From assembly GCF_010686655.1 (NCBI RefSeq), contig NZ_JAAGVY010000020.1, positions 1 to 64,000 on the forward strand: a stretch of 64,000 nucleotides of DNA, read 5' to 3'. Positions 36,784 to 46,600 of this stretch are shown here, piece by piece. The position numbers were made by a program, and so were the translations under genes. This DNA is from Cryomorpha ignava (GTDB taxonomy: Bacteria > Bacteroidota > Bacteroidia > Flavobacteriales_D > Cryomorphaceae). Below the pieces are notes generated by a model that made no database searches, was not told where the DNA came from, and worked only from the letters and a program-made list of their open reading frames with translations. The first letter of the stretch is position 1. Every line of letters begins with the position of its first letter.

Positions 36784-37634
36784 TTCAATTTATTCATTTT
36801 GTGCAGGCAGGCTCTTAGGCCATTTCGCCAATAGGGAATATGAATACCAAAAGTATCTTTAATTTTCTGTTTATCCAATACGCTGTAATTCGGTCGTTTA
36901 GCTTTGGTAGGGAATTTATCTGTATTTACCGGCTCGATTTCAACTTCCTTGCCTGTCAATTCAAAAATGGCCTGGGCGAAATCGTACCAGCTGCACACGC
37001 CCTCATTGCTATAATGAAAAGTGCCGAAATGTGAGATATTCATTTTAACAATATCTACAATCGCTCCCGCCAGATGCTCTACAAAAGTAGGTGCACCTAC
37101 TTGATCGTAAACCACCTGAAATTTATCTTGTGTAGCTCCCAATTTCAACATAGTATTCAGGAAATTATGGCCCTCGCTTCCGTAAAGCCACGAAGTGCGA
37201 ATAATGATATGTCGATCTAAAATAGAACGCACAGCTTCTTCGCCGCTTAGCTTTGTTTGACCATAAATACTTTGCGGATTTGTCTCTGCATCCTCTCTAA
37301 GTGGCACTGGTAGCACCTCTCCATAAACATAATCGGTGGAAAGATGGATCAAAATGGCCTTTTTCATCCTACACGCTTCGGCAATAGGAGCGAGCGCCGC
37401 ACCATTAATTCGCTGAGCTATTTCAGATTCATCTTCTGCTTTATCTACAGCGGTGTAAGCCGCGCAGTTTATGAGCACATCAAAATCTTCACGCTCCAGT
37501 TTTCCCAAAATCGTCTCAGTCTCGTAGAGATTCAGCGTATCTTTATCTATAAATTTCCAATCACCTTGTTTGGATATTGCTTGAAGAGCCCTACCGAGCT
37601 GCCCATCTTTTCCAAGAACTAATATTTTTTCCAT
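36780..37634 (-). CDS. rfbD: dTDP-4-dehydrorhamnose reductase
   Basis: The 284-residue reductase has the N-terminal VLGKDGQLGRAL, INCAAYTAVDKAE, STDYVYG, the Tyr-Lys of YGQTKLSGE, and a C-terminal PNYSVLDKQKI. It carries out the last step of dTDP-L-rhamnose synthesis in the cytoplasm. It is the first gene of the rmlD-rmlB-hexomutase unit. A promoter element almost touching the ATG suggests a very short leader. Synonym rmlD. Confidence 0.93.
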   Translation of the reverse strand: MEKILVLGKDGQLGRALQAISKQGDWKFIDKDTLNLYETETILGKLEREDFDVLINCAAYTAVDKAEDESEIAQRINGAALAPIAEACRMKKAILIHLSTDYVYGEVLPVPLREDAETNPQSIYGQTKLSGEEAVRSILDRHIIIRTSWLYGSEGHNFLNTMLKLGATQDKFQVVYDQVGAPTFVEHLAGAIVDIVKMNISHFGTFHYSNEGVCSWYDFAQAIFELTGKEVEIEPVNTDKFPTKAKRPNYSVLDKQKIKDTFGIHIPYWRNGLRACLHKMNKLK

Positions 37635-38021
37635 CGCGTCAAAAATACTAAGTTGAACGGTGGTATGGCGGTAGATTGTTTAAAATATTGTAAAACACAA
37701 TTCAATTGGCATCTGCCAATGGGCAATAGGCAATAGGCAATATGTACTTTTCCTGATTACTTGCCCATAAGTACTTACAAAAGTTTTAAACAATCAAGAT
37801 CTGTCTACTCAAACTGTGTGACTGCGTGAATTCCTTCCGAGAATCCCACGTCACACTTTAAAACCGAGCGAAGCGAACAAAACGCACAAATTCACCACAC
37901 CTTTGCGCCTTCGCGCCTTTGCGCGACAAACACCAAGCATAAATATTAATAAAGCACACCACTCCGGTGTCAACCTTAGTTGATTATTTCGTAAAATTAC
38001 GCTCCAAACAAAACAGCACCA
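37635..38021. other. Divergent intergenic region with short repeats
   Basis: It carries the rmlD promoter element, a GGGCAATAGGCAATAGGCAATA triplet near 37720-37742, and a TTTGCGCCTTCGCGCCTTTGCGCG interspersed-type sequence near 37900-37925. No ORF is convincing. Confidence 0.5.
37640..37647 (-). promoter_or_regulatory. Candidate -7 promoter element for the rmlD-rmlB-hexomutase operon
   Basis: The minus strand reads TATTTTTG, an exact TAnnTTTG match, 6 bases upstream of the ATG at 37634. Transcription would begin at or next to the start codon. Confidence 0.45.
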
Positions 38022-38891
38022 ATGAAAACGGTTTTCACACTTTTTTTGGCAATAACTACACTTCATGTACTCATTGCCCAAAATCAGGAATTAACAATAA
38101 ACACTTTTGCCTTTTACGATTCAACAGGAACTGAATTAACCTACAATCAAGTAATTAAAAGTGTGAGCCAAGCCGATGTAATTCTTTTTGGTGAGCTGCA
38201 CAACGATGCCATGATTCATTATATCCAGCTTAGAATGGTGAAAGACTTAATGAAATTCAATAACATAATATTGGGGAGTGAAATTTTCGAACGCGACGAC
38301 CAGCTAAAGATCAACGAATACCTTTCAGGCCTTATCCCGGCAAAGAACTTCGAATCGGAAGCACGCCTTTGGCCGAATTATAAAACGGATTATAAACCCA
38401 TCCTTGACCTGGCCAGAGATTCCGGCATCACATTTATTGCCACAAACGTGCCCCGCAGATACGCGGCTTTGGTAGCTAAATCAGGACTCGACACCCTGAA
38501 TACCCTCTCGAAAGAAGCCAAACAATATCTTCCCGCACTTCCAATAGACTTTACGCTCGAAACACCAAAATATCAGGAAATGCTTGACATGATGGGCGGT
38601 CACGGCTCCAATCCTGAAAGAATAGTGCAGGCACAGGCTTTGAAAGACGCCACCATGGCTGAATCTATAGCAAATAACACCGAAAAAAACACCATCTTGC
38701 TGCATATCAACGGCGACTTTCACTCCGCAAATTACGGTGGCATTTATTGGTATCTCAAGAAATTGAAACCTAAATTGAATGTGAAAACGATTAAGGTTTA
38801 TACGGAAAGCAGCCTTGATTTTAACCAGGAGTTTGCTGGTACTGGCGATATTATTTTGGTTGTGCCTGAAGATTTTACTAAGACGCATTGA
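38022..38891 (+). CDS. ChaN-like haem-binding/Tiki-fold protein, secreted
   Basis: The 289-residue protein has a signal peptide (ends LIAQ). It has the ChaN family (PF04187) motifs: FGELHNDAMIHY near residues 56-67, LGSEIFERDDQ, and the late HINGDFHSANYGG. ChaN-type proteins bind haem or act as TraB/Tiki-related metalloproteins, usually at the outer membrane; no lipobox is visible here. The gene is alone, with no haem-transport genes nearby. A degraded copy of its 3' end lies at 43008-43164. Confidence 0.85.
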   Translation: MKTVFTLFLAITTLHVLIAQNQELTINTFAFYDSTGTELTYNQVIKSVSQADVILFGELHNDAMIHYIQLRMVKDLMKFNNIILGSEIFERDDQLKINEYLSGLIPAKNFESEARLWPNYKTDYKPILDLARDSGITFIATNVPRRYAALVAKSGLDTLNTLSKEAKQYLPALPIDFTLETPKYQEMLDMMGGHGSNPERIVQAQALKDATMAESIANNTEKNTILLHINGDFHSANYGGIYWYLKKLKPKLNVKTIKVYTESSLDFNQEFAGTGDIILVVPEDFTKTH

Positions 38892-39229
38892 TTAGGTATT
38901 TGACTTTCCGATATAGAAGGTAAAGAATATATCCGAAAAGGTGATTAAGCCGTGAAGCATATCTCAAATTACTGGAGCCACGGCTAGAAGTATTTAAACC
39001 AAACAACGAAATACGGAAAAAAACAAAATGAAGTAAAACGTGAAAATCTACCCTTAGGGGTTATTGATGGTGCATTGGGATTGCTGTACTTTTAAGCATT
39101 CGATAACCAATCAAAAACGCGACCACGATGCCTAGAACCTCGGAGCAAAAAAGTATTTCATAAATGACCACTCATGGTTATTTCTGAATGGCTACTTTCC
39201 GGATATATTTGATAACCAAAACCATAAAG
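38892..39229. other. Intergenic region, nothing recognised
   Basis: About 340 bp between the chaN-like gene and the next T9SS cargo gene, both on the plus strand. No ORF, hairpin or repeat stood out. A promoter for the downstream gene is expected here but no good TAnnTTTG site was found. Confidence 0.4.
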
Positions 39230-41230
39230 ATGAAAAACATTTACCTTCTGCCTACCTGTTTACTCTTTTTCAACTCTTTCGCCGCAGATCAGGCAGCGGC
39301 GCAATGTCCGCCAGGCAATTTAACCTTATCTAACCAGGCAGACGTGGATAACTTAGTGAGCGCATATCCCAATTGCACGGAGCTGCCCGGCGATCTGACT
39401 ATTATCTCTTCATTTAACAACAACATCACAAACCTGACACCACTCAGCCAAATCACAGTCGTGGCCGGGAAAATATCCATCCCACAAATCCTTAACGATT
39501 TACCACTTGATGGATTGGAAAATATCCAGTCTGCGAAAAGTTTGATTATCGGTTCCGAATCGAGTTCGCCCCAATTGTGGTATGCAACACTTGCAGCACT
39601 TGGAAATATCTCCGGACATCTGGACTCCTTATTTATTGGAAATATGAATACGGAAAATCTTGAAACTAATTTTCCAAACATCACCTCTATCGGTTATTTG
39701 CGCATAGCTCGCAATCCTAATATCACATCCATCCCTTCCTTTCCGGCACTGGTAACAGTGCAGGATATTACTGTAAGTAATTGCCAGGCACTTGAGCATT
39801 TAATCTTGCCTGAAACTATCGATGTCATAGATTTCCCAGACGAGGTTCCCATATTCCCATTCAATTCCGGAATTTACATTCAAAGTAATCCGGCACTACA
39901 AACCATTACGTGTAACGCAAATTTGATTAAGCTACACGATTTCTTGGTAATAGGAAATGATGAATTGGAAACAATCGCTGGATTCCAATCACTGGATTCC
40001 ATTAGAAACCAATTTGGACTTTCAGGAAAAATACCTACTATTTTCGACAGCTTTCACAACCTTTCCTATATTCGATCAGCTTCACTTACCCTTGATGCTG
40101 AAGGCATAACTGAACCGTTTGCGGAGATGTACATCAGCGTGGGCGAAAATGCATCCACTGTTGAAATAGGCAATGGGGGCTTATCTATCGGTGCAAATAT
40201 GGTTTCAACTCTTTGGATCACAGGACCCGTTATTTCCTCAGTTGGGAACGTTCAACTTTCAGGACCATTTCAAACCTTAAACGGGCTGGGTTACCTTCAG
40301 GAATTAGGTGGTCATTACAGTTTTAACTGTCCCAATTTAACGCAATTGCCAAATTCGCCACAACTCTCAGTTATATCCGGAGATCTCGCGTTTTTTGGCA
40401 GCCAGAACAGTCTTATAAATTTTGAAGGGTTAAACGGCCTTTCATCAATTCAAGGTGATTTTAGATTTGGAAGTAGCAGTCAGTCAGCAAACTACGCCCT
40501 TCAATCATTGAACGGACTTGAAATGCTAACAGAAATAGGTGGCGCTCTTGGATTTAGAAACCTTCCGGCACTCTTTGATGTACAAGCTTTGGAGAACCTC
40601 ACCACTGTGGGTGGCGAATTGAATCTAAGCAATCTACCCATGCTTGCAAACGATGGGGTGTCCTTGCCAAACTTCACGTCATCAGGTGGAATACGTATTG
40701 TAAATACCGCGTTTACTGAAATTCCGGAAATGCCGGTATTTACATCGTTAAACGGAGATTTGTTTATAGACAACAACCCACTGCTTTCAGAAATTGATTT
40801 CAACGAAGCATTAGCTTTCTCCGGTCAATTTACGCTTACCAACAATCCCGAAATGAGCTCATGTAATTCGCCTAGTGTGTGCATGTTAATCGACTTATCA
40901 TCGGCAGACGTCATTGAAAACAATGGAACCAACTGCAACTCGCTGGATGAGGTATTGGCTGGTTGTATTGTTAGTACCAATAATGTGGAACTATCAGATT
41001 GGAATTGTTTTCAGAGCCAGCCGGGTGAGTTGACAATAAGTTCTGATCGGGCTTTATCTCAAGCAAGGATTATTTTGTACGACTTGCAAGGAAAGCGACA
41101 GTTGGAATTGCAGCTTTATATCAATTCCGGCAACAATACGTTTAGTATTCCAAAACTCGCTTCAGGGGTTTATCTACTACAGATAAATATTGGTAGTCAA
41201 TCGATGAGTGAAAAGATTTGGTTGCAGTAG
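39230..41230 (+). CDS. Leucine-rich/receptor-L-like surface protein with T9SS type A sorting domain
   Basis: The ATG at 39230 is chosen because it opens the signal peptide (MKNIYLLPTCLLFFNSFAA...); an in-frame ATG at 39188 precedes it. The 666-residue protein has an N-terminal CPPGNLTLSNQADVDNLV block. It then has repeated segments of 20-25 residues built on 'L..I.G.L.I.N...L..L.G', as in receptor L-domain or LRR-like Bacteroidota adhesins. The last 65 residues (ARIILYDLQGKRQLELQL... LASGVYLLQI) are a type A T9SS sorting domain. It is probably a surface binding protein; the ligand is unknown. Confidence 0.8.
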   Translation: MKNIYLLPTCLLFFNSFAADQAAAQCPPGNLTLSNQADVDNLVSAYPNCTELPGDLTIISSFNNNITNLTPLSQITVVAGKISIPQILNDLPLDGLENIQSAKSLIIGSESSSPQLWYATLAALGNISGHLDSLFIGNMNTENLETNFPNITSIGYLRIARNPNITSIPSFPALVTVQDITVSNCQALEHLILPETIDVIDFPDEVPIFPFNSGIYIQSNPALQTITCNANLIKLHDFLVIGNDELETIAGFQSLDSIRNQFGLSGKIPTIFDSFHNLSYIRSASLTLDAEGITEPFAEMYISVGENASTVEIGNGGLSIGANMVSTLWITGPVISSVGNVQLSGPFQTLNGLGYLQELGGHYSFNCPNLTQLPNSPQLSVISGDLAFFGSQNSLINFEGLNGLSSIQGDFRFGSSSQSANYALQSLNGLEMLTEIGGALGFRNLPALFDVQALENLTTVGGELNLSNLPMLANDGVSLPNFTSSGGIRIVNTAFTEIPEMPVFTSLNGDLFIDNNPLLSEIDFNEALAFSGQFTLTNNPEMSSCNSPSVCMLIDLSSADVIENNGTNCNSLDEVLAGCIVSTNNVELSDWNCFQSQPGELTISSDRALSQARIILYDLQGKRQLELQLYINSGNNTFSIPKLASGVYLLQINIGSQSMSEKIWLQ

Positions 41231-41357
41231 TTATTATACAAATCAGAGAAAGTAAAATTATTCTACGTGGTTCGTGGGAGTAAAGGCAGACTCATCATAG
41301 TTCTTGTGTTCACATTTCTCTCTTGATTTGTCGTACTGCCTTAGGGTGACAAACCTT

Positions 41358-42155
41358 TCAAACCCAACACTTCCTCAGCGCTTTCAAAACCAATTCATTC
41401 GTATCGCTACACCCCGTCTTTTTAATCATATTTTTACGGTGCTTTTTCACTGTTTCAACACTAATGTTTAGAATTTCGGCGATTTGACTGGAGTCTTTTT
41501 TATGGCATAAAAGAGCCAGGATTTCAACTTCACGCGGGCTTAGCGGGTTGGTGCATTCTTCCCAGCCTTTTTCCAAATCAATATTTGAATAAGAAGGCAA
41601 GCCATCAAGGCCGATGAAGGACAAACCACTCACAAATCCTTCACCCAGAAAATCCACGTCTGTAAGCGTTAGAAGCGTGCGTTGAAATTGTCCATCTTCA
41701 CCAATTTGAATGACAACCGCCTGCTCCAGAATGCGCTTTATGGTACCATCTTTGAGAATCAATCGGAAATCATGGCGGAGTTTGTATTTAAAAATGTGTT
41801 CTTTGGGAAGAGATTTGAAAAACTTGATCGCCAACAGTTCTCTTTGCTGGAAAATTTCCAAATCTTCGGGATGGAGCATTGAGAAAAAAGCAGCCACGTT
41901 AAATTCATCGATCTCCAGTCCGAGGAGCTTTTTAACCCCCTTGCTGCACCATTCAGTCTTTACATCTTGAAGATTGAAAATGAAGTAGCAATAATCGCTG
42001 AAATGAAACAGGTCGAGCGCCTTGGCATATAGCCCAAGGTTGACGCTTAAGGCACCCGGTTTCGATACGCCCGCCAGTGCTTTCCATTCTTTAAACAAGG
42101 GATAGTAAACGAGTTGATCCGGCAACTGTAGGTGCTTAGATCCATCCATTTTCAT
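41358..42155 (-). CDS. LuxR-type regulator with PAS-like sensor domain (paralogue 2)
   Basis: The 265-residue protein has a PAS-like N-terminal part (about 50-170; FSDYCYFIFNLQ, FSMLHPEDLEIF) and a C-terminal LuxR helix-turn-helix (about 200-260; LSPREVEILALL, SSQIAEILNISVETVKKHRKNMIKKTG). No receiver phosphorylation site was seen, so it probably senses a small molecule or partner directly. Its start overlaps the end of the upstream paralogue by about 20 bp, so the pair is co-translated. The ATG at 42149 is an alternative start. The target genes are unknown; the surface-protein genes on both sides are candidates by position only. Confidence 0.82.
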   Translation of the reverse strand: MKMDGSKHLQLPDQLVYYPLFKEWKALAGVSKPGALSVNLGLYAKALDLFHFSDYCYFIFNLQDVKTEWCSKGVKKLLGLEIDEFNVAAFFSMLHPEDLEIFQQRELLAIKFFKSLPKEHIFKYKLRHDFRLILKDGTIKRILEQAVVIQIGEDGQFQRTLLTLTDVDFLGEGFVSGLSFIGLDGLPSYSNIDLEKGWEECTNPLSPREVEILALLCHKKDSSQIAEILNISVETVKKHRKNMIKKTGCSDTNELVLKALRKCWV

Positions 42156-42900
42156 AGGATTTCATGATAAGTTCAAGAGTATTTTTGCAACCCGTTTTTT
42201 TAAGGATACCCTTTCTGTGGTTTTTGATCGTTTCTTCGCTCACAAAGAGCTTGTCAGCTATTTCCTTACTGCTTAGATTTTCCATCAAATGGCCATGAAC
42301 ATCCTTTTCGCGCCGCGATAATGGAAAAGGGTCTGCAACCTTAATAGAAGGTGGATAATTTGAATCGGGACATTTTTTATCGCTCTTCCCGATAATTGAA
42401 TAATGACTTGACGAAGAGCTTTTTAGTTGACTGATATCGGTCATGATCACCAAAAAGTTTCGAATATTTTCATTTTCATATTCGAATACTACTCTTTGTT
42501 GAAGATATCTCTTATAGAATCCATTCGTACCAACTCTGAAATCAAATCTGGTTTTATAAAAAGGAATCTCTGATGGTGCCAGTCTGCTAAAAAATTCATT
42601 CGTTTTCTGTTCGCATTGCAGGTAGAATGCTAAATCGTCCTTATGTATTCGATGCTGAATACTATCAGTTCCAACCTCGATTCTTTGGTTGTGCAAGTAT
42701 TCTTTTAATCGAATATTTGTGGCCTTCGAATTATTTTGAAATACAGGTAAAATGAAATAAGAAGTTATACCTATTTGAAAATTACTGTTACAAAGGTGTG
42801 ATAGTTGATCAAAATCTATTAGCGTATTATTCTTGTCCCTTATTCTTAAGAAATCCAGGTGTTTTTGGTTCGGCGCGTCAGGATTATCTATATACTTCAT
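42136..42900 (-). CDS. LuxR-type regulator with PAS-like sensor domain (paralogue 1)
   Basis: The 254-residue protein has the same plan as its neighbour: an N-terminal sensor-like domain (HRIHKDDLAFY, RFDFRV, FLVIMTDIS) and a C-terminal LuxR HTH (LSRREKDVHGHL, SSKEIADKLFVSEETIKNHRKGILKKTG). The two proteins are clearly related but diverged, which suggests an old tandem duplication. It is the first gene of the pair. Confidence 0.82.
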   Translation of the reverse strand: MKYIDNPDAPNQKHLDFLRIRDKNNTLIDFDQLSHLCNSNFQIGITSYFILPVFQNNSKATNIRLKEYLHNQRIEVGTDSIQHRIHKDDLAFYLQCEQKTNEFFSRLAPSEIPFYKTRFDFRVGTNGFYKRYLQQRVVFEYENENIRNFLVIMTDISQLKSSSSSHYSIIGKSDKKCPDSNYPPSIKVADPFPLSRREKDVHGHLMENLSSKEIADKLFVSEETIKNHRKGILKKTGCKNTLELIMKSYENGWI

Positions 42901-43651
42901 GGCATTAAGTTTTGGTTAAATAGAGTCTAAATATAATTGTAATTTTAATGTTTGACACTTTTCGAGGAGTATTCTTTTCTTTTTGCGGTTAATTCTACTA
43001 ATCCTTTTAACGGCATCTACTGCTATTTTAAAAAGCAAAAAACCAAATTAAACATTACAACAATCGAAGTTTATACAGAGATCAACCTTGATTGTAACCC
43101 AGAATTTGTTGTGACCGCGGATATTATTTTAGTTGTTCCAGAGGGTTTTACGAAGACGCATTAACAGTTTTGAGTTTGAGTCTGTAATTCTTTAGATTTA
43201 GCAATTGGCTTATCCGCAAGTCCGGCTCATACACATAGATGTATATCGTAGCTGCGGTATCCGCTTCAAGAGTAAATGAAACTCATTCGTGCATTCGCGG
43301 CTTTTTTTTGTACGCGAACCAATTAGGAGTAAGATTTCAAACAAATACAATGTATACTTCCATTAGCGGGCTCTATAATGGTAACGCCTAAAAATATCGC
43401 ATCTACTCTACTGCTTCGTAAAAGTGGCACGATGGCCACCACGATATAGTCGCTAGCCTTTGCGAAAATTAGTATCTAAAGCCCTATACAATTTTTGAGA
43501 TTGTATTTGGTACGTCAGCAAATCTCTACTTTTCTATAAAAAAACGTAACCCACAAACATCATTGACGTAAGTACAGGGACTTACAAAAATCTTTAACGA
43601 AAGGTTTCTGCGAGTAAAAACAATCCCTTATAACTTAGAAATTAAGTCAAA
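42901..43651. other. Intergenic region upstream of the giant adhesin
   Basis: It contains the chaN fragment at 43008-43164 and about 490 bp of further non-coding DNA before the adhesin gene. This must hold the adhesin promoter, although no clear TAnnTTTG site was identified. It is also the promoter region of the divergent LuxR pair. Confidence 0.5.
43008..43164 (+). pseudogene. Degenerate 3' fragment of a second chaN-like gene
   Basis: The frame ending at 43164 encodes about 50 residues (GIYCYFKKQKTKLNITTIEVYTEI... IILVVPEGFTKTH). They align with the C-terminus of the ChaN-like protein at 38022-38891 (GIYWYLKKLKPKLNVKTIKVYTES... IILVVPEDFTKTH). Everything upstream of this is missing, including the catalytic and haem-binding motifs. 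It is a remnant of a duplication. Confidence 0.75.
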
Positions 43652-46600
43652 ATGTTGAATTCCCCCTCTAAATTGTTAAAGCTACTTAGTGGCTTCGCAA
43701 GTATTTTTGTCTTTTTCGCTTTTCTGCTGACTTTTTCAAATTCAGCGACAGCACAGACCAGTACAGAATTTTGGTTTGCACCACCTGAAGTTTCGCAAGG
43801 GCACGCAGGAAGTGTGCCTATTTATTTGCGACTCGCGGCCGGAGCAGTGCCCGCAACGGTAACTATTGAAATGCCTGCAAATGCCGCAGCATTCAATGGC
43901 GGTTCGCCTATAGTGGTAAATATACCGGCAAATGGTTCATATACCGAAACGTTATCGGCATTTGTAAATATTCTCGAAACCCGACCCACTGGCGTGGTGC
44001 GAAATACAGGTTTGAAAATAACTTCCACTGCCGATATTACAGCGATCTACGAGGTGAGCCCGGGAAACAATCCCGATATTTGGGCACTCAAAGGTCTCAA
44101 CGGTCTTGGAACGGAATTCTACACACCTTTCCAGAATATTTGGCCCAACGGAGGTTATACCCCCACGCCTTACACGTCGTTTGACATTGTGGCAACCGAA
44201 GACAATACAACAATTTTAATTTACCCCACCGCAGATCTTGATGGTGGGCAACCCGCTTTTCAGAGTTTTACCATAACGCTGAACGAAGGGGAAACATATT
44301 CAGGGTCGGTTACTGATCCAGCTAATCCAATAAATAATCCAACGGGTTCGCAGATTATTTCGGATAAGCCAATAGCAGTTTCTATAAAAGATGACTCAAT
44401 TAACCCTACGGGTTATGGAGGCTGTAGAGACTTGAATGGGGATCAACTCGTGCCTGTAAACATTGTTGGAGATGAGTACATCGTAAATAAGGGAGCACTC
44501 AATTCTGATGATCTCGCCATGGTTGTCGCCACTCAAAACAATACGGTTATCGAAGTTGACGGAGTAGTAGTTGCTACACTCTTCAATGGTGAAACTTACA
44601 GAATTCAAATATCCAATGCCCTAACTTACATAACGGGGTCAAAACCATTTTATCTCATTCACGTTAGCGGTTTCGGATGTGAAACAGGAACTGCCCTTTT
44701 GCCACCACTTAATTGTGCGGGATCAGAACAAGTTAGCTTTGTACGATCAACTGGTGAAAGCTTTTTTATCAACCTTTTAGTTCCTGCGGGAAATGAAGAT
44801 GCCTTCGTTTTAAACGGAAATGCAACAATTATTGACCCAGGCGTATTTAATGTTGTGCCAGGAACTGGCGGATACTGGGTTGGTGCACAAATTCAATTTA
44901 ATACCACCCAAATACCCGTAGGTACAGCAAATCTTTTGGTAAATACCGAAGAAGTTTTCTCAATGGGACTTATTAATGGTGGCGCAAGTTCTGGTTGCCG
45001 ATTTGGTTATTTCTCGCAGTTCTCTGCCGAGATTATTGTGGATGCAGGTGTTGACCAAACAGTTTGTGCCAATAGAATAACTCAACTTGCCGGTGACATA
45101 ACCGGTGGAGCAACAAATGGAGTCTGGACTTCTAATGGAACAGGCTCTTTCTCGCCCGACGAATTTGCCCTAGATGCGATTTACGAACCCACGCCTGCCG
45201 ATTTAAGTGCCGGATCGGTTACATTAACACTTACTTCTGTCAGCAACTGTTTTCCGGTGGAAGATGAAGTTGAAATAACTTATACACCGGCTCCGATTGT
45301 TGATGCCGGCTTAGCGATTACCGCTTGTGAAAATAACACAGTCGTAACGCTAAACGGATATGTTGATGTGGCCTCTGGTGCAATATGGAGTGGTGGTGCA
45401 GGTACTTACTCACCCCATTCAGGTGTGCTCTCTGCAACTTATACCCCATCGGCTGCCGAAGTTACAAACGGAAGTGTACAACTTTACTTAACATCTACCG
45501 GAAACGGGAATTGTTTTGCTGAAATAGATTCTGTTTTAATAACCTTTGGCCCACCCCCTACAGCAAATGCAGGTGCAGATCAAACGCTTTGTCAAAACAA
45601 CAATGTAGCCCAACTTAATGGCGCTGTAACAATTGCCGGTGGCGGAGAATGGTCTAGCCCTACAGGCGGATCCTTTTTGCCATCTAATCAATCTCTTACA
45701 CCCACTTACACACCAAGTAATTCCGACCTTATAACGGGTTCTGTAACAATTACGTTCACCACTACAAATAACAGCGGCTGTTCTGCTGTAGCTGACCAAA
45801 TGGTTATTACGTATACGGATGCCCCGGAAGTAGATGCAGCCAGTGATAGAACGGTTTGTAAAAACAATGCGGATGTAATTCTTAATGGTTCAGTTGTAAA
45901 TGCAACTGGTGGAACGTGGACAACAGGTGGCTCTGGAACTTTTGCACCTGATGCGAATACCTTAAATGCAACGTATACCCCAAGCCTTAATGATAAATTG
46001 AACGGCTCGGTTTCGCTTACACTTACATCTACCGGAAACGGAGACTGTATTGCAGAAAGTGATGTAATGATCATTTCTTTTACAGATGCACCTACCGTAA
46101 ATGCAGGTGTTGATGGCTCTGTTTGTTCAAACAATTCTGCTATTACACTTAATGGTTCACTTACCATTGCCACTATTGGAATTTGGTCAACAACGACCGG
46201 TGGCTCTTTTAACAACTCAACAAATTTAAACGCAATTTATACGCCTTCAGCAACCGATATTTCAAACGGTTCTGTAACACTTACGCTTGAATCTCTTGAC
46301 AATGGAACTTGTAGCGCTGTAACTGACGATGTGACTTATACTTTTACAGCTCCTCCGACTGCAAATGCAGGTCTCGACAGAGATATTTGTGAAAACAATG
46401 CAGCCATCACACTTAATGGTTCTGTAACTCTCGCTGGTGGCGGTGCCTGGAGCGGTGGTAGCGGAAGCTATAGCCCAGATAATACAACGCTCAATGCGGT
46501 GTATACCCCAACTCCAAGTGAAATTTCAAGTGGATCGGTAACCCTAACATTAAGCACAACGGCTAATGGAACGTGCAGCCCCGTAACAGATCAGGTCGTA

